Made by a program: the position numbers and the translations under genes
The notes under the pieces: model-generated
Told to the model about the DNA's origin: nothing
The model's input: the letters and a program-made list of their open reading frames with translations, nothing else
Databases searched by the model: none
Source of the DNA: Bacillus sp. UNC41MFS5
Lineage (GTDB): Bacteria > Bacillota > Bacilli > Bacillales_B > DSM-18226
DNA length: 64,000 nt
Assembly: GCF_000686805.1 (NCBI RefSeq)
Contig: NZ_KK366017.1
Coordinates: 682,001-746,000, forward strand
Direction of reading: 5' to 3'
Shown here: one piece after another, positions 8,752-18,249 of the stretch
Layout: each line of letters starts with the position of its first letter
Position numbering within the stretch: the first letter of the stretch is position 1

Positions 8752-8937
8752 ATGCCAATTATTAATGTTCAAATATTAGAAGGAAGACCAAAAGAGAAAA
8801 TAGAAGAAGTCATTCACAATATTACTAATACTGTTTCAGAAACATTAGATGCTCCAAAAGAGAGCATAAGAGTCATCGTAACAGAGATTCCAAAATCCAA
8901 TTGGGGAATAGCTGGAGTACCAGTTTCGAAAAGGTAA
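8752..8937 (+). CDS. praC: 2-hydroxymuconate (4-oxalocrotonate) tautomerase
   Basis: A 61-residue protein beginning MPIINVQILEGRPKEK. The N-terminal Pro (exposed after Met removal) is the catalytic base of 4-oxalocrotonate tautomerases, and the Arg of the GRP turn matches the family. The length is typical (60-63 residues). It converts 2-hydroxymuconate to 2-oxo-3-hexenedioate, linking PraB and PraD. AAAAAGGAG precedes the ATG. Small tautomerases of this fold are easily missed, but the pathway context makes this call firm. Confidence 0.85.
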   Translation: MPIINVQILEGRPKEKIEEVIHNITNTVSETLDAPKESIRVIVTEIPKSNWGIAGVPVSKR

Positions 8938-9006
8938 CCAACATATAAAGGGAGAGTATGGCGAAATGGGATATTCCGTCATGCTCCCAAGATTGTAAAC
9001 AACTGA

Positions 9007-9020
9007 TGTAAGCGCTAACT
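9007..9020 (+). promoter_or_regulatory. cre site (CcpA catabolite control) in front of praA
   Basis: TGTAAGCGCTAACT fits every position of the cre consensus WGWNANCGNTNWCW. It lies 27 bases before the praA start, inside the operon. A GGGAG...CTCCC hairpin (about 8951-8992) lies just upstream. It may act as a roadblock or control an internal promoter. Confidence 0.55.
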
Positions 9021-9047
9021 AAATGAATTTAAGTTTTGGAGGTTAAT

Positions 9048-9896
9048 ATGACGATAGAATTGAGTATGTTAGTGCCTCACGTTCCTAGCCTCTGTGACGA
9101 GGATCAAGTACCAGAATTCCAACAGGACATGGCAAGAGAAATGAAAAAAATGGGAAAACAAATTAAAGAAATAAATCCAGATGTTATTGTGTTAGTTTCC
9201 TGTCATTGGCCATCTACCTTTTTCCATTATGTCGACTGTACTCCTGTTCATAAAGGGATTCTTACGGCGTTTGAAGCACCGGACCTAATCAAGGATGTTC
9301 CTTATCATTATCATGGTGATGAAAAACTGGCAAATGAATTAGTAAAAGCGGGGGAAGAGGCCAACCTTCAAGTTCAAGGTGTGAACGATCCTTATTTTAT
9401 TTGGGACTATGGGAGTGTGGTGCCTCTACGCTATCTTGTCCCAGACGAGGATATTCCGGTCATTAATTTATCAGTTACGCTCGCTGCGAGTTTAGAAGAA
9501 ACCTATAAATGGGGACAGGTAATTGCCAAGATATTACGTGAAAGTGATAAAAAAGTGGTATTTCTTTCAAGTGGTGCCTTATCCCACAATTTAGTCCGAG
9601 GCAGACATAACAAGCCAACCGTTACCGAACATGCTTTGGATAAGCAGTTTATTGAATTTGTGATGAATAAAGATTATAAATCGGCTTATGACATGCTGCC
9701 GGAATATGCAAGAATGGCAAGAGTTGAATCAGGAGGACGACATCTCGCCATGTTATTCACGATGATTGAGGATGGTAGTGTACCTACTTATCTAGCAGAA
9801 GGCCAGTCCTCGGGAAGCTGGAATGCGCTAATTACATTTGAAAAAATTGAAACATCAAATTTAAAAGCCGAAGTTGAAAGTGAATTTGTTAAATAA
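9048..9896 (+). CDS. praA: Class III (LigB-type) extradiol dioxygenase, probable protocatechuate 2,3-dioxygenase
   Basis: 282 residues from the ATG at 9048, chosen because TGGAGG at 9037-9042 would lie inside the longer frame that opens with TTG at 9036. LigB-fold signs are the iron-ligand histidines in MLVPHVPS (His11) and SCHWPS (His53), the DYGSVVPLRYL stretch, and SSGALSHNL with a further catalytic His. Such enzymes open catechol rings next to the diol using Fe(II). With 4-hydroxybenzoate hydroxylase immediately downstream and an ACMSD-like decarboxylase nearby, 2,3-cleavage of protocatechuate is the best fit, since the 4,5-pathway uses different downstream enzymes (hydratase/aldolase of oxalomesaconate) that are absent here. 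Confidence 0.75.
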   Translation: MTIELSMLVPHVPSLCDEDQVPEFQQDMAREMKKMGKQIKEINPDVIVLVSCHWPSTFFHYVDCTPVHKGILTAFEAPDLIKDVPYHYHGDEKLANELVKAGEEANLQVQGVNDPYFIWDYGSVVPLRYLVPDEDIPVINLSVTLAASLEETYKWGQVIAKILRESDKKVVFLSSGALSHNLVRGRHNKPTVTEHALDKQFIEFVMNKDYKSAYDMLPEYARMARVESGGRHLAMLFTMIEDGSVPTYLAEGQSSGSWNALITFEKIETSNLKAEVESEFVK

Positions 9897-9905
9897 ATCT
9901 CTTAA

Positions 9906-11144
<1,239 letters not shown>

Positions 11145-11157
11145 TGAGCCATAATCT

Positions 11158-11204
11158 ATTAAAATAAACCGTACTAGGTTCATGCTAGTACGGTTTATTT
11201 TAAT
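11158..11204 (+). terminator. Terminator of the protocatechuate operon
   Basis: A perfect 20-base inverted repeat (ATTAAAATAAACCGTACTAG and its complement) with a 7-base loop lies just after pobA. The 3' arm ends in ATTTTAAT rather than a pure T-run, but the stem is very stable and works in either orientation. Confidence 0.75.
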
Positions 11205-11303
11205 GAAATCAAATGTAATAATAACACCTTTTCCTCGTTTAATTGCACGTATTTCGATTGGCAGCTTTGGGTATAATCTTGCACTTATTACCGCACCGTA
11301 TGA

Positions 11304-11495
11304 TTGTGGAAGGTTGAAGATGGAAATATTACGATTCGATTATTAAAAGTGGAGGACAAAGCGGTAGTTGAGATTAGCGATATGGGTGTTGGTATAGAAG
11401 ATGCAAATCTGAAGAAAATCTTTAGTCCATTCTATACAACGAAAAATGGGGAAAGTCTGATTCAAAAAAAGAGAAGCTATTCAAATGAAAGATGA
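11304..11495 (+). pseudogene. Fragment of a sensor histidine kinase (ATPase domain)
   Basis: A 63-codon frame encodes part of a HATPase_c domain only: VEISDMGVGI is the G1 box, and KKIFSPFYTTKNGES corresponds to the F box and the start of the G2 box, after which the frame departs from the family (QKKRSYSNER). There is no dimerisation domain with phosphorylated His upstream. The 448-base gap between pobA and the DMT transporter gene holds only this remnant and the pobA terminator. It is a relic of a deleted kinase gene and is unlikely to be functional. Confidence 0.65.
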
Positions 11496-11592
11496 ATGGA
11501 GATTCGATAGATAATTCTTTCGATATGCGAAATACCGTGTTATACTTATACAAGTTATCAATGAAAACGTCCTAGAAGGGTTGTTTATTTAA

Positions 11593-12507
11593 ATGTCTAG
11601 TACAATAAAAGCTTTTATAAGTCTCTTTCTGGTTTCTGTTTTGTGGGGGTTAAATTATCCAATCAGTGCCTATTTGCTCCAAGACTTTTCACCTGTCTTT
11701 TTATCAACTGTACGAATTTGTTGTACCTCACTTTTTTTGATTATCGTTGCCTTGATTCATAAAGGAATAAAACGCCCCACCATTTCAGAGTGGAAATTCC
11801 TAATTGGTGTGGGAATCTTTGGAACTCTGTTAAATCAAACCTTTTACTTTACTGGGCTGCATCATACAACACCGGCAAACGCCTCATTAATCATTTCCTT
11901 GGCACCCATAGCAACAATTTTATTGGAACGGATCATCTTTAAGGTCAAGTTTACGGTAAAAAAATCAGCAGGAGCCATTATAAGTCTAATTGGTGTTTTT
12001 TCAATAATTGGCGTTGGAAAGGGCGGTTTGGGAATCTCATGGGGCGATTTTAACATTCTAGTCGCCATGCTTTGCCTCTCGATTAGTCTATTATTTATTC
12101 GAGGTTTAGCGAAAACCATGAATACCTTTATTATTACCGTTTACTCCACCGTACTAGGAAGTGTACTGATGATTCCTGCAGCAGGAGTTGAAAATTTGGT
12201 AAGCGGCTCCTCTATCAGCCATTCCCTTTTCATGTGGATATTATTAGCTTTTGCTGGGATTATCGCTCAAGGAGTTGCCGGCTTTTGGTGGAATAAAGGT
12301 GTAGCAAGGGTTGGCGCAGGTACAGCTTCAATGTTCATGAATATTCAGCCATTTGTGGCCATCCTTGCCTCCCATTTTATTCTAGGGAATCATATCTTGT
12401 TGAATCAAATCCTTGGGGGTATTTTGGTATTGCTTGGAGTATTTATTGCAAATATGCCATCAATTAAAAATGTGGTTTCTACTGGACCAAATAAAGTAGC
12501 AATGTGA
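11593..12507 (+). CDS. EamA/DMT-family transporter
   Basis: A 304-residue membrane protein with about ten hydrophobic helices arranged as two EamA repeats (about residues 8-145 and 155-295). Family signs include LFLVSVLWGLNYPISAY near the start, HHTTPANASLIISLAPI, and GAGTASMFMNIQPFVAIL with LGGILVLLGVF at the end. DMT proteins mostly export small metabolites or amino acids; the substrate cannot be read from sequence. It is a single-gene unit with its own terminator. A second, distantly related DMT gene follows 350 bases downstream. Confidence 0.85.
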   Translation: MSSTIKAFISLFLVSVLWGLNYPISAYLLQDFSPVFLSTVRICCTSLFLIIVALIHKGIKRPTISEWKFLIGVGIFGTLLNQTFYFTGLHHTTPANASLIISLAPIATILLERIIFKVKFTVKKSAGAIISLIGVFSIIGVGKGGLGISWGDFNILVAMLCLSISLLFIRGLAKTMNTFIITVYSTVLGSVLMIPAAGVENLVSGSSISHSLFMWILLAFAGIIAQGVAGFWWNKGVARVGAGTASMFMNIQPFVAILASHFILGNHILLNQILGGILVLLGVFIANMPSIKNVVSTGPNKVAM

Positions 12508-12538
12508 AAAGTCATCCCATTCAGGGATGACTTTTTTT
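12507..12538 (+). terminator. Terminator after the first DMT gene
   Basis: AAAAGTCATCCC / GGGATGACTTTTTTT hairpin directly after the stop codon. Confidence 0.85.
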
Positions 12539-12540
12539 GT

Positions 12541-12859
12541 ATAAAAAATTGGAGCCGTAAAAATAATCATTTAGTATTTGATTAAAATTAAGAGGTCTCG
12601 GTCAAAATATTTAATTTTTAAAATATTCTGAAGGTTTCTATTTACTTCTGAAGAAATTCAGAGTTAAAATAGTATCATCTTATCTGTTGGTCTGACCACA
12701 GTCTTAAGGGGGGAAACTGATAGTCGAGAACAAAAACTCGTTTTAAATAAAACATTGGAAGGGATAATGTTATTTTAAGCTTTGAATTTTCACTGGTACT
12801 GTTTATAATAAAATCTTTATCTTTTTTGTAAAAATTTAAAAAAAGGAAGACAAAAAAAT
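12541..12859. other. 319-base intergenic region with orphan operator-like palindrome
   Basis: No ORF of note. It holds the palindrome TGGTCTGACCA (12688-12698), a G-rich block AAGGGGGGAAAC, a small hairpin CGAG-N8-CTCG followed by TTTT, and AT-rich DNA leading to the next DMT gene, whose ribosome site AAAAGGAAG is modest. It looks like the promoter/leader of a once-regulated gene. Confidence 0.4.
12688..12698. promoter_or_regulatory. GntR/FadR-type palindrome TGGTCTGACCA
   Basis: A perfect dyad TGGTC-T-GACCA, the shape bound by FadR-subfamily GntR repressors. No GntR gene lies in the window. It sits 160 bases before the second DMT gene. Confidence 0.4.
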
Positions 12860-13750
12860 ATGGGAATACTCTTACTCCTACTTTGCACTTTGATGTGGAG
12901 TTTTGTCAGTATACTTGTGAAAGCAACTAGTTTCTCGGTAGATAGCTATACTATTACGTTTTTACGCTTTTTTTTAGGTGTAATTTTCTTGTTTGTGTTT
13001 ATTTGGATGAGTAAGAGGAAACTGAATTTCTTTTGGAAATCTAAATGGATATGGTATGGAGCACTTGGGAAAATTCTGAACTATCTACTAGAAAACTATG
13101 GTGTATCAATCGGGTATGCCTATGAACAAATCCTAGTGACGCCTTTTGTTACAATATTTATGTTACTTTTTTCTGTTTTTTATTTTAAGGAAAAAGCGAC
13201 ATTTCTCTCCTGGATATCGGTAACATTATGTTTAATTGGAGTAGTATTAATTAGTTGGAATGGTTTACCAATCCAAGATTTAATGAAGTTTGACCTTTTT
13301 TTGACTTTCATATTTGCTTTGTCTGCTGTAGGTGCCAGTATCCATTTTATGTCTCAGAAAATTCTGGTTGAAATGATGGATGCAGCTGACATGAATTTAT
13401 CAATCTTTTTATGTTGCAGTTTGATAACGACTATCCCACTACCATCTCAGGCTAAATGGACAGGCGATTTCCACGAAATAACGATATTAGCTTTAATAGG
13501 TTTAGGATTAATTACTGGAATTAGCTTTTTAATATATGCTAAAGCATTGAAAAATGTTTCGTTTTTAATGGCCGCAATTCTGGGCAATTCCAGTGTCATA
13601 TTCACCATCTTATGGTCATGGTTAATTTATAAAGAACCAATCACTAAATATGTGCTTGAAGGGTCAGTATTATTTTTAATTGGCATGAGTTTATTAAGTT
13701 TACCTAGTTCAAAAGTTTTGAAACCCAAAAAAGTCATCAAAGCCAGCTAG
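12860..13750 (+). CDS. EamA/DMT-family transporter
   Basis: 296 residues with about ten membrane segments in two EamA repeats. It opens LLLLLCTLMWSFVSILVKATS and carries YAYEQILVTPFVTIFMLLFS in the first half and FLMAAILGNSSVIFTILWSW in the second. It is only distantly similar to the DMT protein encoded at 11.6 kb. Probable exporter of a small metabolite, substrate unknown. The LacI gene that follows 220 bases downstream has its own promoter. Confidence 0.8.
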   Translation: MGILLLLLCTLMWSFVSILVKATSFSVDSYTITFLRFFLGVIFLFVFIWMSKRKLNFFWKSKWIWYGALGKILNYLLENYGVSIGYAYEQILVTPFVTIFMLLFSVFYFKEKATFLSWISVTLCLIGVVLISWNGLPIQDLMKFDLFLTFIFALSAVGASIHFMSQKILVEMMDAADMNLSIFLCCSLITTIPLPSQAKWTGDFHEITILALIGLGLITGISFLIYAKALKNVSFLMAAILGNSSVIFTILWSWLIYKEPITKYVLEGSVLFLIGMSLLSLPSSKVLKPKKVIKAS

Positions 13751-13900
13751 GAACTATGGAAAAACAATCTTTTTATCTTTCTTTTAATAGATTACTAATA
13801 TAATAAAATTATTATAAATTTAATTGGTGTCGATCATTAATAAATGAGAAGTGAATTTTGATTTATTAATTGAATTTTCTAATAATTTTTAGGATTGTCA

Positions 13901-13928
13901 TTGACAAAACTTAATCTGATAATATACA
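13901..13928 (+). promoter_or_regulatory. SigA-type promoter of the lacI-family gene
   Basis: TTGACA (13901-13906), a 16-base spacer and TATACA (13923-13928), about 45 bases before the TTG start of the regulator. Confidence 0.65.
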
Positions 13929-13934
13929 ATTAGC

Positions 13935-13959
13935 TAAAACGTTTAACTAAATCGTTTAA
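13935..13959. promoter_or_regulatory. LacI-family operator region (two CGTTTAA sites)
   Basis: AAAACGTTTAA and AATCGTTTAA lie directly after the -10 box, 13 bases apart, with a central CG as in LacI/CcpA-family operators. The position between promoter and start codon fits autorepression by the LacI-family protein encoded next. Confidence 0.55.
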
Positions 13960-13972
13960 GCAGGGTGATAAC

Positions 13973-14998
13973 TTGGCTAGTATTAAAGAAATTGCAAACA
14001 TTGCAGGAGTTTCCATCGGTACTGCTTCTTTCGTACTTAACGGAAAAGCTGATCAAATGAGAATTTCTAAGTCTACACAGGAAAAAGTGTTAAGAATAGC
14101 AAAGGAATTAGGCTATACTCCTAATATTTCTGCTAGGCGTCTTCGCAGCGGTGGAGAGAAAGTTCTCCCAGTTATCGCTATGCTATGGACCAAAAATGCT
14201 CGTGCTTCTCTCATTAGTCGTTTCTTGGAGGGGATCCAAGATAAATCCTCCTCGATAGATCAAAAGAGGGAATTTGAACTCCTGATTCAACCATACGAAA
14301 ATGGCCATTTAGATAAATTGAACAGTTTAAAAACGGGGACTCGTTTTAATGGTGCCATTATTGCAGGGGCTACGGAAGCAGATTTGAATTATTTAGAATC
14401 CAATGATGTAAATGTCCCAATCGTTATATACCAAAGAAAATCGGCAAAATTTAGTACTGTTTCCGTAGAAGGCTTTACATCGGGAGAAAAAGTAGCCGAT
14501 GTTTTTATGAAAAAGGGTCATAAAAAAGTGGGGATGATAATCCCGAAATTATCCAATCAAGCTATTTCTCTTAGAAAAGAAGGTTTTGTAAGTCGTGTTA
14601 TCTATCATTCATTGGAACTTTCTCAGAGTAATATTTTAACAGGCAACTTTTCAGAGGAGGGAGGCTATCAATGTGTAAAGCAATGGCTGGCAGAACAAAA
14701 GGTATTACCAACCGCTATTTTTTCATTAAGTGATGAATTGGCAGTTGGGGCATTGACCGCTTTTCATGAAGCAGGAATACGAATTCCCGAGGATATTGAA
14801 ATGATCGGTCATGATAATAATGATTTTACAAAATTTACTATCCCTTCTCTATCGACTGTTCATTTACCAGTGGAAGAAATGGCAGCCCAATGTGTGACGA
14901 CCTTACTTAATCTTATTGAAAAACAGACAAGAGGTCCAGTTCATTTCACATTCGAATCCTCGATTGTTTTTCGAAATAGTTGTCTGGCCCCCTCATAA
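13973..14998 (+). CDS. LacI-family transcriptional regulator
   Basis: 341 residues from a TTG start behind CAGGGTGAT. Residues about 1-60 are the LacI helix-turn-helix and hinge (IKEIANIAGVSIGTASFVLNG; SARRLRSGG). The rest is a periplasmic-binding-protein-like effector domain ending in a typical IPEDIEMIGHDNNDF and PSLSTVHLPVEEM. It probably senses the sugar handled by the genes downstream (DapA-family lyase, sialidase remnant, oxidoreductase, dioxygenase), which follow on the same strand after 72 bases. Its own promoter carries matching operator-like repeats. Confidence 0.85.
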   Translation: MASIKEIANIAGVSIGTASFVLNGKADQMRISKSTQEKVLRIAKELGYTPNISARRLRSGGEKVLPVIAMLWTKNARASLISRFLEGIQDKSSSIDQKREFELLIQPYENGHLDKLNSLKTGTRFNGAIIAGATEADLNYLESNDVNVPIVIYQRKSAKFSTVSVEGFTSGEKVADVFMKKGHKKVGMIIPKLSNQAISLRKEGFVSRVIYHSLELSQSNILTGNFSEEGGYQCVKQWLAEQKVLPTAIFSLSDELAVGALTAFHEAGIRIPEDIEMIGHDNNDFTKFTIPSLSTVHLPVEEMAAQCVTTLLNLIEKQTRGPVHFTFESSIVFRNSCLAPS

Positions 14999-15070
14999 TT
15001 AGATGTAATGAGGGAGTCTGCTGGATGCTTAAACGTTATAGCAGGATTATTTACATAGGAGGAAGCATGG

Positions 15071-16087
15071 ATGTTCTTTTCTTTAAAAAATGGTGTTTGG
15101 CCAACGATGCTCACGTTATTTTCAGATGATAATCAAATTGATTATCCTGCCATGGAAAATCTGATTGAATGGTACCGTTCCAATGGTGTATCCGGACTGT
15201 TTGCTGTCTGTCAATCGAGTGAAATGTTCTTTCTTTCTCTAAAAGAAAGAGTGGAGCTGGCGAGATTTGTAAAAGAGAAAGCCGGAAGTGACCTGCAAGT
15301 TGTAGCTTCTGGACATATCTCTGACTCAATTGAGGATCAAATTGATGAAATAAGACAGATCGCCAGCACAGGCATTGATGCGTTTGTTTTGGTCAGCAAT
15401 CGATTAGCGGCTGAAGAAGAGTCAGAGGAAGTTGTTAAACGTAATGTTGCGACCATCTTGAAGGAAATACCATCAGTAAACTTTGGCATTTATGAATGTC
15501 CATATCCCTATAAACGGCTACTATCTCCCTCCTTGCTAAAATGGCTGGCGGAAACAGGAAGATTTTTCTTTTTAAAGGACACGTCCTGTGACCTTCATCA
15601 AATTAAGGAGCGAATGCAGGCAGTTAGTGGAACAAACTTAAAAATATTTAATGCGAATTCAGCAACTCTTTTGGATTCTTATCAACTGGGTATAAGCGGT
15701 TTCAATGGTGTAATGGCAAATTTCCACCCTGAAATTTATAGTTGGCTGTTCAACAATTGGAAGGACAGCCCTGAAGCAGCATTAAAAGTACAGTCTTTTA
15801 TCGGTATGGCAGCCATGTATGAATTACAGCAATATCCTGTCAATGCCAAGTATTATCTACAACTGGAGAGTGTACATCATTCCCTCTATAGTCGGTCAAA
15901 AAATCAAGCGGATTTCAAAGATTTTCAGAAAAAAGAAGTAGAACAACTAAGACTTATGACTAGCACGTTTAAAAAAACTCTTCTATCAGAAGCCATGATG
16001 TCTAATGATCTAGTAGTCCCAGGGGGAAAAGGAGAATGCAGCAGAAAAGAGGAACACGGATTAGTCGTCTACAGAAAGAATTATTAA
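15071..16087 (+). CDS. DapA/NanA-family (dihydrodipicolinate synthase-like) aldolase
   Basis: A TIM-barrel class I aldolase/lyase of 338 residues. The Schiff-base lysine is expected in FFFLKDTSCD (Lys169) and the catalytic Tyr in FGIYECPYPYK (Tyr141). Members cleave or form 2-keto-3-deoxy sugar acids, N-acetylneuraminate or dihydrodipicolinate. Beside a sialidase remnant and Gfo/Idh oxidoreductases, a keto-sugar-acid lyase role is likely. AGGAGG precedes the ATG. The last 17 or so residues (GECSRKEEHG...) are read from DNA that also encodes the start of the next gene in another frame, so the C-terminus may have been extended by a small indel; relatives end earlier. Confidence 0.75.
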   Translation: MFFSLKNGVWPTMLTLFSDDNQIDYPAMENLIEWYRSNGVSGLFAVCQSSEMFFLSLKERVELARFVKEKAGSDLQVVASGHISDSIEDQIDEIRQIASTGIDAFVLVSNRLAAEEESEEVVKRNVATILKEIPSVNFGIYECPYPYKRLLSPSLLKWLAETGRFFFLKDTSCDLHQIKERMQAVSGTNLKIFNANSATLLDSYQLGISGFNGVMANFHPEIYSWLFNNWKDSPEAALKVQSFIGMAAMYELQQYPVNAKYYLQLESVHHSLYSRSKNQADFKDFQKKEVEQLRLMTSTFKKTLLSEAMMSNDLVVPGGKGECSRKEEHGLVVYRKNY

Positions 16088-17098
16088 TCAATGAAAACCA
16101 TAACTATTTTCACAATTGTCATGCTTCTACGATTGTGAAGTTGTCAAATCATGATATACTTGTGGCTTTCTTTGCCGGGACAAAAGAGGGAACCGGGGAC
16201 ATTGCGATTTGGATATCACGGAAAACTAAGAATGAATGGCAGGAGCCAAAAAGAGTCATCTTGTAGGAAGGCCTTCCTCATTGGAATCCAATTTTATATC
16301 AACAAAATAAGAAAATCTGGTTATTCTACAAAGTTGGTTTAGATGTGCATTCATGGATTACGAGGTTTGTGACGAGTGTGGATAATGGGTATACCTGGTC
16401 AAGGCCAAAAGAATTAGTTTCTTTTGACCCCACCCCGCGCGGTCCTGGAAAAAACAAAATCATCTCGTTATCGAATGGCGCCTGGCTGGCCGGAATTTCT
16501 ATTGAAGGGATAAGAAATTGGGATGACTATACGGATTATTCTCCGAAACAAGGACTGACTTGGGAAAAGAGCCGTCTAGTGCCGGTTACCCACAAAATAG
16601 GGTCGTCGATCGAGAATAGGAATCTATGGGAAGGCTTAAAACAAGAGTCACTATGGGAAAATGACCTGGCAAAGGTTTCGCGTTGGGACGGAATCATCCA
16701 ATAAGCCTTATGGGAATCTCAAAAGGGCCATGTTCATATGCTGTGCCGGAGTACAAGGGGCTATATCTACCGAAGTGATTCCAGCGACTTTGGAAGAACC
16801 TGGTGCGAGGCATATCCGAATTCATTGCCAAATAATAATTGCAGTATTGACGTTGTAAAAATGGAAAATGGGGCCTTGGCACTCGTCTATAACCCTGTTT
16901 TAGGAAACTGGTCGGCCCGTACACCCTATCACGATTTCCTTCTCTGAAGACAACGGGAATACATGGGAAGAGCATTATCATTTTGAAACAGAAAAAGGGG
17001 AGTTCTCCTATCCTGCCATCATCGCTGAAGGAGAAGAACATTTTTTGACCTACACGATGGATCGTAAAAATATGGCATTTATTCATCTTAAATTATAA
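16036..17098 (+). pseudogene. Broken sialidase-like (BNR/Asp-box) glycosidase
   Basis: A recognisable exo-alpha-sialidase-family protein runs through the stretch but is interrupted by TAG at 16264, TAA at 16702 and a one-base frameshift near 16925-16935. In-frame reading gives four Asp-boxes: SVDNGYTW, SPKQGLTW, SSDFGRTW and SEDNGNTW. Conserved context includes FFAGTKEG near the start and LPNNNCSIDVVKMENG later. The last part (TISFSEDNGNTWEEHY to HLKL) needs the shifted frame. There is no signal peptide, so it was a cytosolic enzyme. Its beginning overlaps the DapA-family gene by 52 bases. Three independent lesions argue for a true pseudogene rather than one sequencing error. Confidence 0.8.
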
Positions 17099-17126
17099 GT
17101 ATAAGCGGAAGAAGGGGACCTTAAAC

Positions 17127-18152
17127 ATGCTTAAAGTAGCTGTCATAGGAGTCAATAACATCGGAAAAATTCATTGTCAGACATATAGCGAGAATCCAGA
17201 TGTCAAGCTTGTCGCTGTCTGTGACTTAGTCGAAGAAAGAGCAGCAAAGATGGCCAGTTTGTACCATACAAAATACTATACCGATATGAAAACCATGCTG
17301 GAAAACGAAGAAATCGACATCGTAAGCATTGCTACGGCCGGTGAAGAAAATGGCGGCCACCATTACTTACCGACGATGATGGCAATTGAGGCGGGTAAGG
17401 ATGTTCTTGTCGAAAAGCCAATCTCTAATAATATTGAAGAAGCTCGGGAAATGGTCCGTCTTGCTGCGGAAAAAAATGTCCGCTTGGCGTGCAATCTAAA
17501 TCATAGTTCTGTTCCCACAGCTTATAAAGGGAAAGAACTAATTGAAAAGGGCGAATTAGGGAAACTATTATTTTTAAATATGAAACTTGCGATTCAAAAT
17601 GTGAAAGAAGCCACCCCGTGGTTCCATCTTCGTGCCCTCCATCCTCATTCAATAGATGTCTTGCAATATTTTGGAGGGGAAATAAAACGTGTACAAGCGT
17701 TTATGACAAAGGCACCTGGGCGCACAAGCTGGTCAACGGCATCCATTAATCTTGAATTTGCTTCTGGAGCAGTAGGACATTTAACAGGAAGTTATGATGC
17801 TTCTAGATTGCATCCGATTGAGTATTGTGAGGTAGCAGGAGATAAGGGCAGATTTGTGATTGATAATGTTTATGAGAAACTTACTTTTTATCCTCATCAC
17901 AGTGATGAGCTTTTGGTCCAGCGAAATTCTATCATTACCGGAGTAGGGAATTTTCACCAAACTTTTAAGAATAGGCTTGATTGCTTTATTAGGGAGGTAA
18001 AGGAAGGGGTAGCGCCTCATCAAATTCAAGCTTCTGGTGCCCATGCATTGGCATGCCAAGAAGTTATTGAGGCAGCCATTCGTTCTCAGATGGAAAATGG
18101 AGCGGTAATCGATGTAACAAAGGTAAGTATGGAAGCGGTTAATAAAATTTAA
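17127..18152 (+). CDS. Gfo/Idh/MocA-family oxidoreductase (copy 1)
   Basis: 341 residues with an N-terminal NAD(P)-binding Rossmann fold (LKVAVIGVNNIGKIHCQ; LVAVCDLVEERA) and the family EKP motif in DVLVEKPISNN. The C-terminal domain carries the substrate site (HLRALHPHSIDVLQYF). Members oxidise or reduce sugars and inositols. It is strikingly similar along its whole length to the oxidoreductase at 23.6 kb, with the same segment order and very few gaps by eye. One difference is NLNHSSVPTAYKGK here against NLNHRFVPAAYKGK in the copy, where the Arg that follows the His is usual. It lies 28 bases after the sialidase remnant, in the LacI-headed gene set. Confidence 0.85.
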   Translation: MLKVAVIGVNNIGKIHCQTYSENPDVKLVAVCDLVEERAAKMASLYHTKYYTDMKTMLENEEIDIVSIATAGEENGGHHYLPTMMAIEAGKDVLVEKPISNNIEEAREMVRLAAEKNVRLACNLNHSSVPTAYKGKELIEKGELGKLLFLNMKLAIQNVKEATPWFHLRALHPHSIDVLQYFGGEIKRVQAFMTKAPGRTSWSTASINLEFASGAVGHLTGSYDASRLHPIEYCEVAGDKGRFVIDNVYEKLTFYPHHSDELLVQRNSIITGVGNFHQTFKNRLDCFIREVKEGVAPHQIQASGAHALACQEVIEAAIRSQMENGAVIDVTKVSMEAVNKI

Positions 18153-18249
18153 TTTTATTATAGTAGAAAAGTGAATTGAAGGGTGGTGAGAAGGCGGGGA
18201 AGACAGCCTGATTGTATGAATACGATACTACAAAGGAAGGAGGAATAAA

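Noticed and set aside
9036..9048. Longer start (TTG at 9036) for the dioxygenase
   Set aside because: The ribosome site TGGAGG lies inside this extension, so ATG 9048 is used.
13930..13950. A single long perfect palindrome before the lacI-family gene
   Set aside because: Only the AAACGTTT centre is symmetric; the outer arms match poorly, so it is recorded as two CGTTTAA half-sites.
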